The translations under genes were made by a program, and so were the position numbers. Shown piece by piece: positions 12,643 to 25,208 of a stretch of 64,000 bases of DNA; the first letter of the stretch is position 1; each line of letters starts with the position of its first letter. The stretch lies in NCBI GenBank assembly GCA_002221725.1, contig NJFT01000047.1:1-64000 (forward strand), written 5' to 3'. The notes below the pieces were generated by a model, which did not search any database, was not told where the DNA came from, and worked only from the letters and a program-made list of their open reading frames with translations. This stretch comes from Scedosporium boydii. Its lineage: Eukaryota > Ascomycota > Sordariomycetes > Microascales > Microascaceae.

Positions 12643-15600
12643 CTACCCCAACACCCTCTCCAAACCCTCCGCCGCATGCTTGCCCAACAATTCCAAGTTC
12701 CCCATGCCCAGCAACTCCAGGACGGTAATATCAAACCCGAAAGCCTGACGCCACCAATTCCGCATCTCCACGCCCACCAGCGAATCCACTCCCAGCTGCG
12801 ACAACGGCACTCCCAGGCACGCGTCCAAGTCCTCGATGTTCCGGAGCAGAAACGTGAACAGCTTGCGGCCGATCTCCCGCGAAAGGAACGCCGCCGTCTC
12901 ATCTTCGCGGAGTATAGCAATCGCGCCTCCCTCCTCGGCGGCGCCCGCTGAGCGGACTTTGGCGATGAAGGCCTGGAGAGCGTCGGCGTTGCTGCTGCCC
13001 TGATCGCCTTGAGAGGAAGAAAGACCCGTGGCATTGTGGTAAATTGCCAGCCTCCTATCCTTGCGGAAGAACGCGCGGTTCTCGGGGTGGCTGAGCGGTA
13101 TGCTCGTTCCGACACCGATCATGAACTGGCGCTTTTCGACGAACCCAGCTGTGCCGGAAGGAACCGATCCATTCGAGGTGATGGTGCTGGTGGTATTGGT
13201 TCCGTTGATTGTTATCGCTGCCGAGATGGTTTCTAGCAGCTCCAGCTCCGTGACCATTTGCGCCTTGGCCTGCTTCACCCTCTTCATCAACCCTTTATCG
13301 AGCGAGGCCGCGCCGATGTCCCCCACCACGCCGATATCGACGGCGGCAGCCGGCAGACCTAGGTTGATTCTATATTGCACAAAGGCGTCGAGGAATGTGT
13401 TCGCGGCACAGTAGTTGGCCTGACCGGGCTGGCCCAGGATACCCGACAACGACGAGAAGAGCACAAAGAAGTCGAGGTCAACACCGGCTGCCAGCGAGGT
13501 CTCGTGTAGGAGCCAGGTGCCACGTACTTTGGGCGCCACGGCCGCCTCCCAATCTTCTAGGCGCATGCGTGGGAAAGCCTCGTCCCGCAAGACCATGGAG
13601 AGCTGCAGGATGCCCTTCAAGGCGGGGCCAGCGAGCTTCACGGCACGTGCTACGTCGTCGGCGCTGACAACGCTGGCCTTGACGATCCCCACGTCGCAGC
13701 CCATGCTCTCCAGCTCGCGCACCAAATCGACGTCTTCCGGGCGCTCTCCTCCATTTCTGGAAAGGAAGATGAGACGTCGCGCGTTATGCTCGACGAGGTG
13801 GCGGGCCACGGAATGACCCAGGCCGCCGAAGCCTCCGATGAGCAGGTACGATGCCGAGCTGTCCAGTTCGAGTTTTTTGAGGGGTTTGGCGAGAGTTGGC
13901 GTGTCGACTTTGACAGTACCATCTTCGTCTCGCATTGAGATGACAATCTTCCCCATGTGTTGGCCTTTTTGCATGTATCGAAACGCGGCTTCGATTGACG
14001 AGGCATCGAACGCCTTGATAGGTCGGATCGGCTTAATATGGCCTTTCTCAAAGTACCCCATAACCGATCGAAGAAGCCTAGAGTAGTACGTTAGTATAAA
14101 TAGCAAGGGGTTGAAGAAAAATTGCATCTGGGTACTCACTCTTTACAGGCCTCGGGCTTCTTGGCGTTAAGTTCATCCAAGTCAAAGCATGAATAGGTTC
14201 GGTTGGCAAGGAAGACATCCATATCAAGTCGACCCTTGCCTAGGAGATCACGCTTCCCGATTTCCACCATGGTACCAAACTCGGCCACGCAGCGCCAGGT
14301 CGCGTGCAAGAGCTCTCCCGATAGAGAATTCATGACCAAGTCCACACCTTTGCCATGGGTCTCACGCATCAAGCCGTCCACGAAGGTTGTGTCGCGGGAG
14401 TTGAAGATTCGGTCTGCAGGCAGACCTATCGTGTCGGTCAGGTATCTCACCTTCTCCTCGCTACCGACCGTAGCGAATATCTCGGCTTCGACCATCCTGG
14501 CAAGTTGGATGGCAGCGAGACCAACGCCACCGCAAGCACTGTGGATGAGTACGGTCTAGATAATAATTGCTAGATTAGATGGGTTCCTCATCTTGGTTTT
14601 ATGATAAGGCCGTCGACTCACCTGTCCTTTTTGTAGACGACCAATGCTGATCAAGGCTGCAGCCGCAGTCGCAAAAATAATGGGCATCGCTGCGGCGTCT
14701 TCGAAGCTCAAGCCATCGGGAATCCTCTCGGAGTATCTCTCACGGATCACGGTGTGCGTTGAAAAGGCACCTTTGCCCAAGAACATGATGCGATCCCCTG
14801 GAACGAGATCCTTCACTTCAGGACCAACACGGGAGACGGTGCCGCTTCCCTCGAGGCCCAGGCCCTCTTCAGGGAAGGCAACGATGCCAAGGGCACACAA
14901 GACATCCTGTAAGATTTCGTGTTAACAACTCGGAGCACGGATCAAAGGCTATAAAGCATGAGAAACAATCTTACTCTGAAGTTTAGTCCGGCAGCGTGAA
15001 TCTCCACCTCCACCTCATCGCCGCTCAACGGTCTCGCGGCGCGAGGCGTCCATCGTAAAGACGTTAGGCGCCCCGGCTTGGCCATTTCCAGATGCACGTG
15101 GTCCAGGTTATCCTCAGCCACTTCGTCCTTCAGCGAGATGGGGTAAATGCGACCAACGAGGACGGTGCCCTCAACAATAGCATACTCCATGTCTGCATTC
15201 AACGATCCATCTTGCTCGCGCGTCTGGAACTGCGCGAACACGTCGATGATGCGGTCGACCGAGGAAGCCATATCATCCACCTCACACGTGGCCAAGTCCA
15301 CCAGCAGTTCGTTGCGGAGCTCGCGTGCGGCACCGATAATTTGGGCGTACCTGGGGTCGCGGCAGCGGACCTGGCATGGATGCGTCACCCATAGCAGACC
15401 CGAGCCGCCAAGATTGTTTATCAGGCCCTGGAATGCTTGGTACCTCTCTTCATCAATGTCGGCCAGGAAGGGGCGCTCGATATCGAGAAGGGATATTATG
15501 TCCTGAGATGGTGGTAGTTCGTCTCCGAGTTGCCGCTGTTGGACAGTGTAACCTCTGGAGTTCAGCTGCTGGGAAAGAGCGTCGGCAAGGTCAGGTTGGC

Positions 15601-18600
15601 TGCCGCGGTCGCTCAGAATCGTGGCTGTCTTCTTTCCACTTTCGCCATTTTGCCGCGAGCTGTCAGTCTGTGCCCTAGCTACCATGATGGCGTTGACCTG
15701 ATGCGGCTCTTCGGCGTCAAGTGCAACAGCATCGAGGCCGGCAAAGCCCGCCCCTATCAGCTCCGATTCCCACCGTTCTGGAGAAACGAAAGGTTCATCC
15801 GGTCGACCGTCGGCCTCACCATACCACCAGCCCGGAAGAGTGCCAAACACGTAGTTGGGCCACTTGGAGGGAGAGAAGAGCTCGTGGAGAAGCAGTCTAC
15901 CGCCGGGTGCGAGCAGCTGGTGCACGTTCTCCAGACTTTCACGCAGACTCTTGGTGGCGTGGATCACATTTGTAGCAATGACGAGATCGTATTTTTCCCC
16001 GTCAAAGCCTTGCTCGGCCAGGCTTTTGCTGATATCCAGCGTGCGATACTCCATGTTAGGGACGTCCTTGAACAACTCCTTGGCCGCGACGAAGAATGCT
16101 GACGAGATGTCTGTGAAGGTATATTTGGAGAATAGGGCTTGGCCCGTCGGCCCGGGAAGTTTCAAGTGCTTCAGCATGCTTGAGGTAGAAGCGCCTGTGC
16201 CCGCGCCGATCTCCAGAATCCGAACATTGGGCTTGGTGTGAGTAAGGTGGCGCATAAAATCGGATCTATCGCAAGCGTCGGTCGCGACGTAAAGTTGGGT
16301 GAGGGTATCGTCTGCCAGCAATATGCCAAGCGCCTCAGTCTGGCCAGTGAGCAGACCCACGATATTGGTGACTACCTTTTGCATGGCGACAGCGCAGCCT
16401 ACCATTGGGGTCTCGGACAGCTGCTGAACGAGAGTATTTACTCTGTCTATGATGAATTGATCGCCCAGGGCTATGGTGTCCGGATAAGGGCCTGCCCTGA
16501 CAACTTGCTCTTGATCCCGGATCCAAGCCTTGAACTTCTTCATGTGGTGTAGCGTGGGTTCAACACTCCGGATATGCCGATGGGAGTACACGACACAGAG
16601 CCGAACAAGCTCATTCATAGCATCGGTGTACAGATGACGAGGAATGGATGGTCGAATGAGATTGGCGGCATCCAAGAAGTCAATGTGCGGGCTCCATGTA
16701 AGCCGCGCAGTGGCGGAAAGGCTGTCCGTCTCTGGCGCCTCGGCCTCCTCGAGGGGCGAAAGCTTCAAGCCCTCCATGTGGAAAACTACTTTGCCCTCGG
16801 CCAATATTTCCTGTACTTGGCCGACGACATCACGGCTGCCCTTGACCAAAGTTGCCGAAGTTGTCACACTCAGGTTGACACTAGGGTCGCAAGAGCGCAT
16901 CCACAACCAGTCGATCTTAGTTGGCACTCTTCGGTATTCTTTCGCTTCAACTCGGCCTCTCAGGGCGGCAAGGGCTGCCGATTGGAGGGAGGCGTCTACG
17001 ATGGTCGGGTGCAAGTGATAGTGCTGCTCGTCCCCAATCTTGGCGTCGTCTATGTCGGCTGTAGCTAGGCAGTCAAGAGTGCCGGTTCGCAGTGCCCGAA
17101 GGCGTTGGAAGCGAGGTCCGAATTGCAAGCCCGCATCACCCATGATCCTGTAGAACCTATGTTGGTCCATCTTTCGGGGGAGGTTTGTCAAGTCTCCGGT
17201 CTGTGTCTGTGCTGGTCGCGACGTTTCTGTCGTGGAAGAGACTTGGCCAGTGCAGTGCTTCGACCACAAATGGCCGTTGTGCGAGGCGATGGTGAACTCC
17301 CACCACTGACTATCAAGCGAGTCGGTGAGGCGGTACGGCCGGAAGGTTGTCACCAGTTCCGTGGGCTTTCCTTCATTCAGGACCAGGGCGGCAGCGATCA
17401 CCACGTCGCGGAGAGCAAAGCCGTCTTGTCTGCCACTGATCTGTCTTATACCCTCACCGACCATGGCTAGATAGCCCGCGCACGGGAAGATGGTATTGCT
17501 CTCGATCTTGTGGTCTCGAAGCCAACTAGCGTCTTTGTCCACATGAAGAAGGTTTCGCCAGCTAGGCTCGAGACTGGTGCTCTCGAGCTGGCGTATGCCC
17601 AGGAGTGGATGACTCGGGAACTCGCGGCATCGCCATTCATGCGCCATTCTTGATTCCTTCCAGTAGTCGCCTTCATGATCCCAAGGATACGTGGGTAGGC
17701 CGGGGAGGCAGCGTCCAGGTGGTATGAGGGCTTTGAAGTCCACGGCCATGTTGAGCTCGAAAAGCGTTCCGATAGCGGTCAAGAACGACTCCACGCAGTC
17801 CTCGCCACGCTTCATGGCCGACGCATACGGCGCCGAGCGAGAAGCTTCGGTCAAGATCTGCCTCACAGGACCGGCGAGGGCTGAGTGTGGTCCAATCTCC
17901 AAGAAAGCTACGTTTTCCATCTGATCGAGAATGCCCGAAACAGCCGACTTGAAGAGAACCGGAGACTCGAGGTTTGTCTGCCAGTAAACCGGATCCAGGG
18001 CAGCCTCATGTAGCTTCCCGGTGACGCTCGAGAAAAAGGATTTCTGGGGCGGCTTGGCCACCAGCTCGGATCGTACCGTAGCATAATATTCTTCTCCAAC
18101 CTCTTGCATATGGTGGGAATGATAGGCCTTATCGACCTTCAATAGTCTTGCTAGAGCGTGGGGATACGCCTTTTTGATGTTTGAGACAGCCTCTTCGACC
18201 TCGGCGGTATCACCAGACAAGGTAACACTCTTGGGAGAGTTCTCACAGGCAACAACCACCTTGGGGCTCAGGAATTCTCGGACGTCGTCCCAGCCCAACC
18301 CGATAGCAGCCATAGCACCGGGCCTCGTCTGTTTCGCTGCAGCGAGGCCGCGCCGCCAGCCCGCGACGATGGCTTCCTTGGCAGTGAGTGCCCCAGCGGC
18401 GTACGCGGCCACAATCTCTCCGCTGCTATGGCCCACAACGGCATCCGGTTTTACGCCGGCAGCCGCGAAAAGATCTACTAGGGAAATCTGTACGGCGGTG
18501 CATAGCGGCTGTGAGAGCTCTGCAGTTTGCACACGCGATGTCTTGGCGGGCTTGAGCAGTTCCTCTTCCAGCGTCCACGATGGGATGTCAGGATACTGAG

Positions 18601-20579
18601 CCTCTCGCAGGTATTGGTCGAGGGAGCGGATGCTCTTCTGGAAAGACAGATCGGAGCGCAGGAGTAGCTCTCGGCCCATGCGGGGCCATTGAGCCCCTTG
18701 TCCTGTGAATACCATAACCAGATTAGGTCGTGGGTCGGCTGCCCTTCTTCCCGGGGACGGCGTGCCGGATTGGTCTGTGGAAGCGACCATAAAAGACCGA
18801 TGTGGGAGATGCTCCCTTCGGTTGGCGAGCGTGTAGGCGAGGTGCTGGAGATAGTCGGATGGCTCAGGCTCATTGAGCTTTTCACTAACCCAGTCTTGGT
18901 AGCTCTGCGTCATCTTTTGCAGTGACGAGGCCGTATTAGCCGAAAAGACCAACAACTGTGGCCCGGTTCCAGGGGGAGCTCTTGCTATGCCAGGAGGGGC
19001 AACAACAGCAGCGGTAGAGCGACCATTAGCAGAAAGGCGGTCAACAATAGCAGGCCTTTCCGTCTGGAAGCTGCGAGCGGAGTCGAGAATGACATGGGCG
19101 TTGGACCCTCCAAGGCCGAACGAGTTGATGCTAATGCGTTCGTGACGAGCCTCGGGCCAAGGAATTGGTTCCAGAGGAACTGTTAGGTTGCGTTCTCGGA
19201 ATGGGATTTTCGGGTTCGGTGTCGAGAACTTGATATTAGGAGGGATGGTCTGGTTTTCAAGACTCAATACCGCCTTGATCAAGGAGGTAATGCCCGACGC
19301 GCCCTCCGAGTGGCCCAGGTTCGGTTTCACGGAACCAATATAGACTCCCTCGTCACCACCGAACACGCCGGCAATGGCCTTGACCTCGAGAGGGTCTCCG
19401 ATAGGGGTACCAGTCCCATGGCATTCCACAAAAGCCGTTTGGGAAAACTCGGTAATACCAGCCGCCTCATACGCCTTCCTAATCATAGCCTCCTGGCTTA
19501 CAGCGCTAGGTACCGAGATACCCTGTGTTTTCCCATCGCTGTTGGTCATGGTGGCGCGAATCACGGCTCGGATGGGGTTCCCATCCCGCACCGCTGTGTC
19601 TAGCGGCTTGAGATAGACGGCCGAAATGGCCTCGCCGCGGGCGTATCCGTCAGCTTCGGCCGAAAATGTCTTGCAGGAGCCTTCGGGGGAAAGGACGCCC
19701 TTTTCGGTCATGAAGGTTGTGAGGCCGGGTGCGAAAATCAAGTTAGCGCCGCCTACGACGGCGGCTTCGCAGTCGCCTCTCTGAAGAGCCACGCAGGACT
19801 CATGAAGGCCGACCAGTGCGGATGAGCAGGCGGTGCGGATCGTCATGCTAACCCAAACTCAAGTCAGCAAGTGCGTAAAAGTAGTAAGTGACAAAGCAGT
19901 AGTAGCAAGTAAAGAAGGCATACCTCGGTCCGCGCAAGTCCATTTCGTAGGAGATGCGGTTAGACAACATGAAGTCATTATACCCATCGACCTTGCTAGG
20001 CCCAGATTGCTGAGGATCCCGACTCTGAACCTCCAACCAGTCCTCGCCATAACAACCCATATAGCAGCCGATGGTACGTCCCCTGAAGCCGACCTCACCA
20101 GCATCGTCCAAACACTCCCTGACGACTTCGAGCATGAGCCGCTGCTGGGGATCCGCAGACTCAAGCTCGGCACGGCTAAAAGAGAAGCGGGAGGTATCCA
20201 GAGCTCCTAGTTTGATGCTCTCATCGAGGAAATAGCCGTACTCCGTGGCAACAGTGCCCGGTCGCCCGGACTTGGAGTGGTATGCAGAAACATTGTAGCG
20301 GGACTCGGGCACGCGAGACCTTGCATCTCCCCCGGCTAGGAGAAACTCCCAGAGCTGCTGTGGATTTTCCAAGCCTCCGGGAAGCCGAAGGGCCATGCCA
20401 CAGACGGCAATGGGGGTGGCTGTAGGCACCCCGGGTCCGGGTCTGACGGCTTGACGCGTCCCGTTGACACCGTTGCTTTGGCTCCCAACGGTGCCGTTGG
20501 TCCTCGGAACTGTGGAGCCGTTGAGGCGGCCATTTTGCCCACAAGAGTTACCAACAATTCCGTCGAGATGTGCGGCCAT
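12643..20579 (-). CDS. Highly reducing iterative type I polyketide synthase (KS-AT-DH-CMeT-ER-KR-ACP)
   Basis: Five exons: 20579-19924, 19847-14975, 14906-14622, 14555-14141 with last base 14140, and 14077-12643. The spliced CDS is 7665 bp, 2554 aa. The KS (about 55-480) has GPSMTIRTACSSAL with its Cys, plus ECHGTGT and KPNLGHSEGASG. The AT (about 600-910) has FTGQGAQWPRMG and GHSSGE. The DH (about 965-1240) has the catalytic His in LRDHKIESNTIFP and the Asp in DASLQ. The C-methyltransferase (about 1350-1560) has ILEIGAGTGAST. The ER (about 1815-2100) has GLNFRDVLCALG, restored only by splicing, and HSACGGVGLAAIQLA. The KR (about 2150-2340) has GGFGGLG and GQANYCAAN. The terminal ACP has LGVDSLVGVEM. 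The protein ends about 40 residues after the ACP serine, without thioesterase, reductase or condensation domain. All reducing domains look usable, so a reduced, alpha-methylated chain is expected. Chain release is probably in trans by the alpha-oxoamine synthase at 25.2 kb. Closest known logic: fumonisin/AAL-type PKSs. Confidence 0.95.
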
Positions 20580-23510
20580 GTTTAGTTTAGGGCACTGACT
20601 TTTGAGACTGGTAAATAGAAACTGACGAGTAGAATGATAGAGAGTGTCAGAAATTGAAATAGAAAGGGAGTGATGTCTTCCAAGTCTCGTTAAAAGGAGG
20701 CAGCAAAGATCTCGAGGTCAGCGCTTGTGTAAAATTTACTTATACCTTGCCTTACCGAAGCGCCCTAGTCTACTTGCTCGCTTCTACTTATACGAGACAA
20801 GTATGAGCATCGTTGTACTGGTACCATCGCCACTAACTCTCCGATATCACCTCCTGTCACCCCCGTGGGTTCGTTCTGCTTCCGTATGGGCCTCCAGCTC
20901 AGCCTAAGCGCCGTACAAAATCCCTCAAAGCTACCGATAACACGCTTCTCCCAGGATCAACTCGCAGTCACCTCGGAACCCACTGCATCCTTCAGGAATA
21001 GAAGCGGTCCTCCCACCTTTCCTCATCGAGTGCTGAGCTCACGCAATCCTCCTGCCTTGTACTGTTTGTCAGATTTCGACCGTCAGCAGCATCGCGGGAC
21101 GTCTCGCTGCCGTTTTCGCCGGGCGGCCGAAGAAGAGGGTGGGCCCGTGGGGGTTGAGAGAGTGAGTGAGGCCGACATCTCGGGTAGCACAAAGCCGGGC
21201 TTGACCGGACAGGACCGGTGAGATGGCTGGCGAGTGATCTGGGTGTAAGCACAACCCCCTCAATACCATCAATATAGTGAAGAGCGATACACTGTTCCGA
21301 CTCTCGGAACCAGTCTCTGCTCCAGGTGGTTATGATGATGTTCTCCTATCGGGTTGATGTGCGCGCTCTGCGCCGCAGGCTTCGGCAATTGAGTGTCCAA
21401 GACTGGGCTGTGAGATCGTCCAGCAGCCGGTCTCTCATGTCCGCGCAAATTGCCGAGGGAATAGCTAAATGTGATAAACATAAATAACATTGATCATTCT
21501 CGGATTGGTGGTCAGAGTAGTGCAGTATCACGCATACGAAGGGTCATGCTGGAGACCCTGGGCGTTGTCTGTCAGATATTGGGTCCGCCAGCGCTTTCCG
21601 CTCTCGGAAGATGTGGCACAATCAGTTCATCTCCATCGAGCAGTGCTTCCATTTGGCCGAATATGGATAGGGGAAGAGACGATTATTGGAAAGCGACGAC
21701 AGTGACTACGAAGAAGACCCCGTCTAGTCTACAAGAGGTCACTGAGGACTTGGTAGGCCGATTCGATGGTATGGCGGATGGCAGATGGCAGATGTTGTAG
21801 TCGGGCAGAGGATAGAGGGTACGCTAGACGGACTTCATGCTTGGATGGAATACGAGTTTCTGTATATTTTCGTTACAAAGGTGAAAAGGCTAGCTCGATC
21901 ATCGAGGAGCTGCAGTATCATTAGAGTTACCCTGGCAAAAGACAATGCCAGGCAAGCGATGCCTCAACTTTGATACAACATAAGAAATTATATCAATATA
22001 TTTAACTCTTGGATATATGCAATCATAAAGTATTCCGTGCCTTTTTTCCCTCGGTCGCGTATCCAGCACGCCCGAGATGGATCCTTCATCTCCATCTCGA
22101 CAACCTGCAGTCGATCTCGCTCTAATCATCTCCGTGGTTCATCCCGCCTCACTCAGCATTAGCTTCAATGAGCTAGCGTAGATGCCGATGATCCGATCCC
22201 TCTGCAACTCCCACCACTCGGATGTTAGGTTTTGCGGGCCGCTCCGCATTACCCATGGCTAGTTGATTGGATGGTAAGACGGAGCGGGAACACCAGGGGC
22301 AGGGTCATGACAGGACAGGGGAGGACCGGCGAGAGCAAAGACACGAAGTAGGGCAGCGTGTGGGGGGGAACGGGACGCAGATGTGCGGCGTGGTAACGTT
22401 GAACAATCTTCATCAACAAAACGAGTTGAAACTTTCCTTGGCAGCGCTACAGAGATCGACGGAATAGGAAGTATTATTTCGAGCGAGATCCGGTGAGATT
22501 GCCGTTGGCCCTGGCCCACCCTCCATGTCTCGAATTCCGTTATATTGATGCGAAAAAAAAGCTCACGATGAGCAGCCTCTGCATATGCGGGAAGAAAGCT
22601 TAGCAACCTTCAGCCATGTTTAGCGAACTTTTGCCCCGGTGATCGGCTAACGTTTCTTTTCCTGGCTATTATTCCCTGACACTCTCGCCGAAACTTGCTG
22701 TCCAGACAAGAACTCTCTTCCTCGATAACGCAACCGGGCATCGGGGCAAATGGTTGCGGGAGCTTGATGGATAGCTCGCCGAAGCAGAGAGACGGCCCGG
22801 AGATGAGGATGGAAAGACATGGTGGTCAGCTTCTCGGGGAGTTCTCGTCCTGGTCACATTTCCGATTCACACGTCTGATCATGAGATCCCGCGACAGAGT
22901 CCCCTCATGTTGCCCTCCATAACCGTTCAATGGCAAATCTTTACTCGGTGTTTTGGTTTCTATTGTGTAATTCCATCGTGCTATCGTATCTTCTGTTCAT
23001 GCTGACCACCCCAATGTCTGAGCGGGATCCTGAAGCCGCCTCCGAATGCAGCCAGACGAGCCCGATTATTCACAATGTGGCCATCGAACTCGAAAGCGGA
23101 GAGGACGTCGGCCCTCCAGAGTCTAAGCTCTCTTCTCCATTCGTAAACACAGAGAGAGAAGGAAGAAAGGAACTCGGATGGGCCAATGACTGCTACTCCA
23201 AACATCACACTGCGGAATAGACGCCGCGAAGTCAAACAGAAGTAATCAAAACATGAAAATTTAGCAAAAGGAATGGCAGGTGGGATCTGTATTGTAGTAG
23301 TCTTGGCTGCAGATTTTAACGTACTATTGACTATTATGGCTCATCATAACACCCCATCAGCTATAGGATATCATCTACAACTGCCACACTTAGAAACGCA
23401 TTCAATGCCTAACTCATGGACATACGGCCACCAATCGATGTTACCCTTCCCCATCCTTTCTTTATCAATGAGCCTATAGGGAAACTTATAGCATTTCCGC
23501 CTTCATTCAA
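20580..23510. other. PKS upstream region and gap to the methyltransferase
   Basis: About 2.9 kb without a confident gene. The part next to 20580 should be the PKS promoter. The only frame with some coding look is at 22930-23220 on the plus strand (96 aa from an ATG). It has a hydrophobic start (FWFLLCNSIVLSYLLFMLTT) and then an acidic Ser/Glu-rich stretch. It has no recognisable family and no clear continuation, so it could be a decayed membrane-protein gene or chance. Other frames are short. Confidence 0.35.
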
Positions 23511-24416
23511 TCATGTTGATTTGGCCCTCTCAGCAGACCCTCCAGGCTTCGTTGCCGATATGGCAAGGTATCGCCAAAGGTCGTGATGGCGGTATGCTGC
23601 CACAATGCCAACAAGATTGGCAAAGTACTTCTCCAACCCCAAGAATGAAACAACGACCCAAGGGACGTAGACCAACGTGTAGAAAAATTTCATCATGGGC
23701 TTAATGTTGGCGGTGTAGTCGCGGATGACCACGTCCGTAAACCCGGCCTCCTCCAGCATGCTCTGAAGGACGATGGGTTGCGGCTTTGGAATGCCCGCGG
23801 ACGTAGTACCATTGTTGTTCTTGTTGTGCAATGCACTGGCTAGAACATCCGCCGAGTCCTTGACAAAGTCATGGTTGTGCTCGAACAGGGCAATACGGCC
23901 TCCGGGTTTGAGCAGGCGGTAGAATCCCTTCACGACGGCGTCCACGTCGGAAGCGTGGATCAAGGTCTGCAGCGTGTAGACCCCGTCGAAGGACTCTGCT
24001 TCGAGACTCTCAAGATGGTGATAGTCCATCAAGCGTGCCTCCACCTGGCCGGCGGGAAGCTTCGCCTTGGCAGCCCTGCGCGCGGTCTCTTTCACGTGGT
24101 AGTCGACAATGTCGATGCCCAGGATGCGGTAACCGTATTTCTTGGCGAGATAGAGAGCCTGAGTCCCGCCGCCGCATCCTGCATCGAGAATGCGTGCACC
24201 TGTGGGAAGATCCAAGGCTTTGGCGACCTTGTCTTCCATGGCGCGGAGGGCGCGACTGATGGGGAAAGGCCAGCTTGTGTCGACCTTTTCCCAGTAGCCA
24301 AAGTGACGTGCGCCACCGAGGAGATAGTCATAGCCAAGCCTCGATTCAAGAGAGAGGTAGTAAGATTGAAGTTCGGGGTTTGAATCGATGACCGGCTCAG
24401 CAGAATTGTGCGCCAT
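23511..24416 (-). CDS. SAM-dependent methyltransferase of the polyketide locus
   Basis: An uninterrupted frame of 301 aa was called from the ATG at 24416 (MAHNSAEPVIDSNPELQ). The frame remains open upstream, but the MAHNS start leaves a compact domain of normal size and has a purine at -3. The class I Rossmann SAM-binding motif ILDAGCGGGTQALYLA lies at about 76-91, followed by the acidic loop end LGIDIVDYHV, a motif II-like segment SFDGVYTLQTLIH, and LLKPGGRIALFEHNHD. The LGYDYLLGGARHFGYW lead resembles the sterol/tocopherol-type (Erg6, Methyltransf_11) group. A hydrophobic segment near the C-terminus (about 250-270, VYVPWVVVSFLGLE) could touch a membrane or a lipid-like substrate. Head-to-head arrangement with the alpha-oxoamine synthase suggests co-regulation. 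An N- or O-methylation of an amino-polyketide is my inference, not shown by the sequence. Confidence 0.85.
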   Translation of the reverse strand: MAHNSAEPVIDSNPELQSYYLSLESRLGYDYLLGGARHFGYWEKVDTSWPFPISRALRAMEDKVAKALDLPTGARILDAGCGGGTQALYLAKKYGYRILGIDIVDYHVKETARRAAKAKLPAGQVEARLMDYHHLESLEAESFDGVYTLQTLIHASDVDAVVKGFYRLLKPGGRIALFEHNHDFVKDSADVLASALHNKNNNGTTSAGIPKPQPIVLQSMLEEAGFTDVVIRDYTANIKPMMKFFYTLVYVPWVVVSFLGLEKYFANLVGIVAAYRHHDLWRYLAISATKPGGSAERAKST

Positions 24417-25208
24417 CACGGATATCAACGCGGGTATGATAACAGAGAGTAACTGGTTTGCGTGCTGTCTGTCGTTGGCGGTTTTACGGGGCAGAGGATT
24501 TGCTTTACATACTTCAATGTTAATCATGTTCCAATACACTTCAGCAAGTACTCGCTTCAGAGCTCGTGTTGAGCGCCTCGAGCTACTCGAGCCGAACCGC
24601 CGAGGTGACAAGGGCCAGGGTTCGAAGATGAGGCCAGCCGCCCGCATGAAGACTATGGATGCCGCACCTGCAGGAAGCGATGCAGTCATCCGAAGGAGTA
24701 GCTCCTACTGCACTCCTGCACGACAGCATCCTGAAGACTCGACAAAGTATCACCTGCATGCAATATCACTTGCATATTAGTGCATACGAGGTATTGATGA
24801 TGTGAGACTTACTTGAAAGTGCAAGCGACGACTTGCCCGCGCTCATTCCATTCTCACTTCATCCCTTCCGAGCCCGGAGAAGACTTCACTCCAATATTCC
24901 AAATTCGCGCTCTTCCATAGCATGGGTACCGGGTACGTCCTCGCTAACATCGGATGAATATCCTAGGTATTTTTAATGTTTTATTTTCGCAACTTTCTTG
25001 ACCGTCAAGGCATCTGGTGTTGTCCCGCCAAGCTGTCTGAAAAGACGTGAGTGAGTATCCCAGCAAATGAAGCTGTTCACTTATAAGACATGTCCTCCTG
25101 TCAAACCCGTCTGACCCTCAAGCCCTCTAATCCTCTAGCCCCATAACCCTCTAACTCTACCTCCCATTCAAAGTGTCTCATCTAAGCTCTCAAAGAACCT
25201 TCTCCATC
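24417..25208. promoter_or_regulatory. Divergent intergenic promoter between methyltransferase and alpha-oxoamine synthase
   Basis: The 792 bp between the two predicted start codons must contain both promoters. A near-palindrome CTCGAGCTACTCGAG lies at about 24578-24592, followed by a CCGAACCGCCG stretch; binuclear zinc regulators often bind CGG-type elements, but no regulator gene is visible. A pyrimidine-rich leader (repeated CCTCTAA/CCTCTAG-like steps) lies at about 25090-25170, just before the plus-strand start, as is common in fungal 5' regions. Confidence 0.5.
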
